From Alphaproteobacteria bacterium (GTDB lineage Bacteria; Pseudomonadota; Alphaproteobacteria; DSM-16000; Inquilinaceae): a stretch of 9,533 nucleotides of DNA. The position numbers were made by a program, and so were the translations under genes. The notes under the pieces were generated by a model that had not been told where the DNA came from, did not search any database, and saw only the letters and a program-made list of their open reading frames with translations. Location of the stretch: assembly GCA_029263555.1 (NCBI GenBank), contig JAJUFW010000070.1, positions 1-9,533 of the forward strand. Direction: 5' to 3'. Below are positions 6,570 to 9,533 of the stretch, in pieces (position 1 is the first letter of the stretch; each line of letters opens with the position of its first letter).

Positions 6570-7799
6570 TCATTCGTCCAGGTCCGCCGCGTACATCCGG
6601 CCCGGGTTCAGGACTCCCTCCGGATCGAAGCTCCGCTTTACGCGGCGCGAAAGGGCGGCGAGCGCCCCTGCCGGCGGCTGGAACACATCGACCGCCGCGC
6701 GGATTTCCGCGGGCGCGCGGATCAGCGTCGCATGGCCGGAGGTCGCACTGACCGCCGCGCGCACCCGGGAGGCACCGGCATCGGGTCCGGCCGCCTCGAT
6801 CCCGGCGGCAATCCAGATCAGGCCGCCGCCCCAGTCGTAATAGTGCTCCCATCCCCCGCCGAGGGCAGCGACCGCCTCTGCGCCGTCCGCCGGCGGAACC
6901 GACAGCCGCCAGACGATCCGATCGTCGCCGACGAAGGGCTCGACGTCCCGGATGCGGCGCCAGAAGACCGCCGACCGATCGTCGTCCAGCAGCTCGACCT
7001 CGCCGAAGGGGGAAAGAAGCGCCGTGAGGCCGCCGCCCCGGGATGCAACGGAAGGTCCGAACCCTTCGAGGCGCAGGGCCGTCGCCGCGCCCACAGCCGG
7101 CGCCAGCCCGTCCAGGACGCGCGCCGCCGGCCCGGCCGGCAGATGGGCCGCCCCCGCGACCTCGAACGGGCTGCCGGCCGCGCGGCTGAGCGCATCGATC
7201 GCCGATGCGTCGTCCAGGCCGCGCAGAAGAAGCGTTCGCGTCGTTTCCGGCGCCGGCAGGACCTTGAAGGTCACGCTGGCCATCGCGGCCAGCGTGCCGT
7301 AGGAGCCAGTCAGGAGCTTCGGCAGGTCGTATCCGGTCACGTTCTTGACCACCCGCCCGCCGGCCCGGAACTCCTCCCCCCGGCCCGAAACCGCCGTGAA
7401 TCCTAGCAGATGGTCCCGCGCCGCCCCCGCCTTGATCCGCCGCGACCCCGAAAGATTGCAGGCGAAGATCCCGCCGATCGTCGCCTGCCCGGCCCCCGCG
7501 CCCAGAAGCGGTCCCAGGTCCGGCGGCTCGAAGGCAAGCTGCTGCCGGCGTTCGGCCAGCGCATCGCCGATCTCGGCGAGAGGCGTGCCGGCGGCCGCCG
7601 TCATCACCAGTTCCTCGGGCTCGTAGAGATCGATGCCGGAAAGGGCCGAGAGATCGAGGATTCGATCGCACCGCAGGGGGCGGCCGAGGCCGCGCTTCGT
7701 GCCGCGGGACATGATCTCGAGCGGCGTCCGCGCCGCGACGGCCGAGCGGATCGCGTCGACCAGTTCCGGCGTGTTCCGTGGCTGCAAGCGTTCGGTCAT
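6570..7799 (-). CDS. glcE: Glycolate dehydrogenase FAD-binding subunit GlcE
   Basis: The 409-aa product is the second flavoprotein subunit of glycolate dehydrogenase, homologous to GlcD but shorter. It has a PCMH-type FAD-binding domain: PLEIMSRGTKRGLGRP (about 26-41), ELVMTAAAGTPLAEI (63-77) and the strong GlcE signature GAGQATIGGIFACNLSGSRRIKAGAARDHLLGF (about 102-134). VVKNVTGYDLPKLLTGSYGTLA (150-171) follows. The C-terminus ends RRVKRSFDPEGVLNPGRMY, the family's usual closing motif. It is somewhat longer than the E. coli protein (about 350), with the extra length in the middle and C-terminal half. Start choice: the ATG at 7799 matches the family N-terminus; a GTG at 7808 would add three residues and has GGGGGT upstream, so it cannot be excluded. 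It lies 30 nt after the glcD stop and 32 nt before glcF, in one operon. It needs GlcD and GlcF for activity in characterised systems. Confidence 0.94.
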   Translation of the reverse strand: MTERLQPRNTPELVDAIRSAVAARTPLEIMSRGTKRGLGRPLRCDRILDLSALSGIDLYEPEELVMTAAAGTPLAEIGDALAERRQQLAFEPPDLGPLLGAGAGQATIGGIFACNLSGSRRIKAGAARDHLLGFTAVSGRGEEFRAGGRVVKNVTGYDLPKLLTGSYGTLAAMASVTFKVLPAPETTRTLLLRGLDDASAIDALSRAAGSPFEVAGAAHLPAGPAARVLDGLAPAVGAATALRLEGFGPSVASRGGGLTALLSPFGEVELLDDDRSAVFWRRIRDVEPFVGDDRIVWRLSVPPADGAEAVAALGGGWEHYYDWGGGLIWIAAGIEAAGPDAGASRVRAAVSATSGHATLIRAPAEIRAAVDVFQPPAGALAALSRRVKRSFDPEGVLNPGRMYAADLDE

Positions 7800-7829
7800 C
7801 GTTCCCACGCTTTACCCCCGTCCGGCCGG

Positions 7830-9317
7830 TCAGAACCGCGGGATGTCGGGGAACGGAACCTGCCCCCGGTGGATGTGCATCCGCCCCAATTCGGCGCATC
7901 GGTGCAGCCGCGGGAAGACCTTGCCGGGATTGAGCAGGCCTTCCGCGTCGAACGCGCATTTGAGCCGCTGCTGGTGTTCCAGGTCCTGCGGTCCGAATTG
8001 CACCTCCATGAGATCCCGCTTCTCGACCCCGACGCCGTGCTCGCCCGTCAGGACGCCGCCGACCTCCACGCACAGCTTCAGGATATCGGCGCCGAAGGCT
8101 TCCGCCGCCTCCAGCTCTCCCGGCCGGTTCGCGTCGTAGAGAATGAGCGGGTGGAGATTGCCGTCGCCGGCATGGAAGACGTTCGCGCAGCGCAATCCAT
8201 ACCGGACCGACAGCTCCGTCATCCGGCGCAGGACATGGGGCAGCTGCCTGCGGGGAATGGTCCCGTCCATGCAGTAGTAGTCCGGGCTGATCCGGCCGAC
8301 GGCGGGGAATGCCGATTTACGGCCGGCCCAGAAGGACAGGCGCTCCTCCTCCGACCGGCTGGCCCGGATGGACGCCGCATTGCATGCGCGGGCGATCTTC
8401 TCGACCTCCGCGACCAGATGCTCGACCTCGGCCTCGGGGCCGTCCAGCTCGCAGATCAGCAGCGATTCGACATCGAGCGGGTAACCCGCATGGACGAAGT
8501 CCTCGGCCGCCTTGATCGCCGGCCGGTCCATCATTTCCAGTCCGGCGGGGATGATCCCGGCAGCAATGATCCGGGCAACGCACTCGCCGCCGTCCTCCAG
8601 CGTCGGGAAGCCGATCAGCAGGGCGCGCTGGGTTTCCGGACGTCTCAGGAGCCGTACGGTGACCTCCGTCACCACGCCGAGAAGCCCTTCCGATCCGGTG
8701 ACGACGCCCAGGAAGTCGTAGCCCTCGGCATCCAGATGCTTGCCGCCCAGGCGCACCACCGACCCGTCGATCAGCACCATCTCCAGGCCCAGCAGGTTGT
8801 TCGTGGTCAGCCCGTATTTCAGGCAGTGGACCCCGCCCGAATTCTCCGCCACGTTTCCGCCGATCGAGCATGCGATCTGGCTGGACGGATCCGGGGCGTA
8901 ATAGAAGCCCGCATGGGCGACCGCGGTCGTGATGCCGAGATTGGTGACCCCGGGCTGCACCCTGGCGCACCGGTTCCGGAAATCGATCTCCAGAACCTTG
9001 TTGAACTTGGACATGCCGAGCAGGATGCCGTCGGCCAGGGGCAGCGCACCGCCGGAAAGAGAGGTTCCCGCCCCCCGGGGCACGACCTTGATGCCGTTGT
9101 CGTGCGCAAAGCGGAGAATCCGCGAGACCTGCTCCGTGGTGGATGGCAGGACGACGACCATCGGCATCTGCCGATAGGCGGTCAGGCCGTCGCTTTCGAA
9201 GGCTCGCATTTCCTCGGGATCGGCGATCACGCCCTCGCCGGGCACGATCTCGCGCAAGGCCGCGACGATGTCGGCACGACGGACCAGGATCGCGGCATCC
9301 GGTGCGGGCATCTTCAT
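7830..9317 (-). CDS. glcD: Glycolate dehydrogenase catalytic FAD subunit GlcD
   Basis: The 495-aa product (E. coli GlcD is about 499) oxidises glycolate to glyoxylate using FAD. The PCMH FAD domain shows VVVLPSTTEQVSRIL (54-68), the diphosphate-binding PRGAGTSLSGGALP (80-93), then PDPSSQIACSIGGNVAENSGG and YGLTTNNLLGLEMVL. The C-terminal substrate domain has HAGDGNLHPLILYD (H382 and H389, metal or substrate contacts in this family) and GGVLTGEHGVGVEKRDLM (E426, H427), ending in FDAEGLLNPGKVFP. No truncation is visible. The ATG at 9317 is supported by GAGGT 8 nt upstream; a second ATG at 9311 is spaced less well. It is the first gene of glcDEF and is preceded by a promoter-like pair and a FadR-type palindrome. 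The same superfamily holds D-lactate dehydrogenases, but the adjacent glcE and glcF make glycolate by far the best reading. Some such complexes also accept D-lactate. Confidence 0.96.
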   Translation of the reverse strand: MKMPAPDAAILVRRADIVAALREIVPGEGVIADPEEMRAFESDGLTAYRQMPMVVVLPSTTEQVSRILRFAHDNGIKVVPRGAGTSLSGGALPLADGILLGMSKFNKVLEIDFRNRCARVQPGVTNLGITTAVAHAGFYYAPDPSSQIACSIGGNVAENSGGVHCLKYGLTTNNLLGLEMVLIDGSVVRLGGKHLDAEGYDFLGVVTGSEGLLGVVTEVTVRLLRRPETQRALLIGFPTLEDGGECVARIIAAGIIPAGLEMMDRPAIKAAEDFVHAGYPLDVESLLICELDGPEAEVEHLVAEVEKIARACNAASIRASRSEEERLSFWAGRKSAFPAVGRISPDYYCMDGTIPRRQLPHVLRRMTELSVRYGLRCANVFHAGDGNLHPLILYDANRPGELEAAEAFGADILKLCVEVGGVLTGEHGVGVEKRDLMEVQFGPQDLEHQQRLKCAFDAEGLLNPGKVFPRLHRCAELGRMHIHRGQVPFPDIPRF

Positions 9318-9325
9318 CGATGCGG

Positions 9326-9330
9326 ACCTC
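9326..9330 (-). promoter_or_regulatory. Ribosome binding site of glcD
   Basis: GAGGT on the - strand, 8 nt before the ATG at 9317. It fixes the glcD start. Confidence 0.65.
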
Positions 9331-9340
9331 GATGGCTTTC

Positions 9341-9357
9341 AAGTGGTATTACCACTT
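9341..9357 (-). promoter_or_regulatory. Candidate FadR/GntR-type operator before glcD
   Basis: A perfect 17-bp inverted repeat: AAGTGGTA, one central base, TACCACTT. Its core TGGT-N3-ACCA is the classical operator pattern of the FadR subfamily (FadR, PdhR, LldR). It begins 3 nt downstream of the proposed -10 box and ends 24 nt before the glcD start codon, so it should cover the transcription start, the usual place for a repressor. The FCD-domain GntR protein encoded at 1208-1981 is the likely binder, by inference. Among the intergenic regions I read, no second copy was found. Confidence 0.75.
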
Positions 9358-9360
9358 CGC

Positions 9361-9389
9361 AGTATCGGGGTGCGTCGGAGCCTAGGCAA
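9361..9389 (-). promoter_or_regulatory. Candidate promoter of glcDEF
   Basis: On the - strand, TTGCCT (9389-9384) as -35 and GATACT (9366-9361) as -10 are separated by exactly 17 nt. Each matches the sigma-70 consensus at 4 of 6 positions. The predicted start, near 9353-9355, falls within the 17-bp palindrome. Spacing and position support the call; the boxes alone are moderate. Confidence 0.55.
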
Positions 9390-9417
9390 TCCCTTTCGGC
9401 ACCGGGAACGGCCGCAA

Positions 9418-9453
9418 CGAAGAAACCCGGCGACGCGCAACGGCGTGCCGGGT
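9418..9453 (-). terminator. Candidate intrinsic terminator of a leftward gene beyond the window
   Basis: ACCCGGC (9425-9431) pairs with GCCGGGT (9447-9453), and inside it ACGC (9433-9436) pairs with GCGT (9443-9446), with one bulged base and a 6-nt loop. Read on the - strand the hairpin is followed by a T-rich run (TTCTTC), as in a Rho-independent terminator. On the + strand no T-run follows. It would end a transcript entering from the right edge and insulate the glcD promoter. Confidence 0.5.
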
Positions 9454-9513
9454 GGGTATCGAGCCGGAACCTCCCCTTCCCTGCCCGGCGCAATCCGGAC
9501 CGGGAAGGCAGTC

Positions 9514-9533
9514 GCGGGCGCGCTCGCGCCCGC
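9514..9533. repeat. Perfect inverted repeat at the right edge
   Basis: GCGGGCGCG (9514-9522) and CGCGCCCGC (9525-9533) are perfect 9-bp reverse complements around CT. No T-run follows on either visible side. It is probably a hairpin at the 3' end of the next gene or part of a repeat cut by the window edge; its extent to the right cannot be seen. Confidence 0.4.

Noticed and set aside
5113..6840. A 575-codon open frame on the + strand opposite glcF and the end of glcE
   Set aside because: It lies antisense to genes with intact cysteine and FAD motifs, has shadow-like composition and no domain.
1..9533. Search for CRISPR arrays, insertion sequences, tRNA genes, toxin-antitoxin or defence genes
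   Set aside because: No direct repeat array, transposase-like protein, tRNA-like fold or small toxin-like pair was found; the coding space is filled by metabolic and regulatory genes.

Overview
This is a GC-rich window (my impression is high-60s percent, not counted) with compact gene spacing. The protein signatures suggest an alphaproteobacterium, perhaps Rhodospirillales- or Rhizobiales-like; that assignment is an inference from protein style. The core is a locus for using glycolate and glycerate, with two convergent transcription arms.

Left arm (+ strand): a LysR-type regulator (149-1114), a FadR-subfamily GntR regulator with an FCD domain (1208-1981), a MOFRL-type glycerate 2-kinase (2094-3380), a pyruvate kinase whose start overlaps the kinase stop (3377-4813), and a small SnoaL/NTF2-fold protein (4824-5207). 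Right arm (- strand, read from the right edge inwards): glcD (9317-7830), glcE (7799-6570) and glcF (6537-5236), the three subunits of FAD/iron-sulfur glycolate dehydrogenase. The arms meet tail to tail with only 28 nt between the stop codons.

How the genes work together: GlcDEF oxidises glycolate to glyoxylate and passes electrons to the respiratory chain. Glyoxylate must then be condensed and reduced to glycerate by enzymes not encoded here (for example glyoxylate carboligase and tartronate semialdehyde reductase). The glycerate kinase makes 2-phosphoglycerate, a housekeeping enolase would give PEP, and the co-translated pyruvate kinase delivers pyruvate. The window therefore holds the entry and exit steps of the glycerate route without the middle.

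Regulation: the clearest non-coding signal is a perfect 17-bp palindrome (9341-9357) containing TGGT-N3-ACCA, the operator type of the FadR branch of GntR regulators. It lies directly downstream of a plausible -35/-10 pair in front of glcD. The GntR protein encoded about 7 kb away is the natural candidate to bind it. A hairpin with a T-rich tail at about 9418-9453 probably ends a leftward gene beyond the window and insulates the glc promoter. The LysR protein resembles GcvA-like regulators linked to other pathways and may serve genes to the left.

I saw no tRNA, rRNA, CRISPR array, insertion sequence or phage gene. Most of the window is an ordinary catabolic locus rather than a new system. The points worth a second look are the operator/promoter layout, a shared TTGAC arrangement upstream of gntR and the kinase gene, a charged substitution in a conserved pyruvate-kinase motif, and the unexplained SnoaL-like protein.
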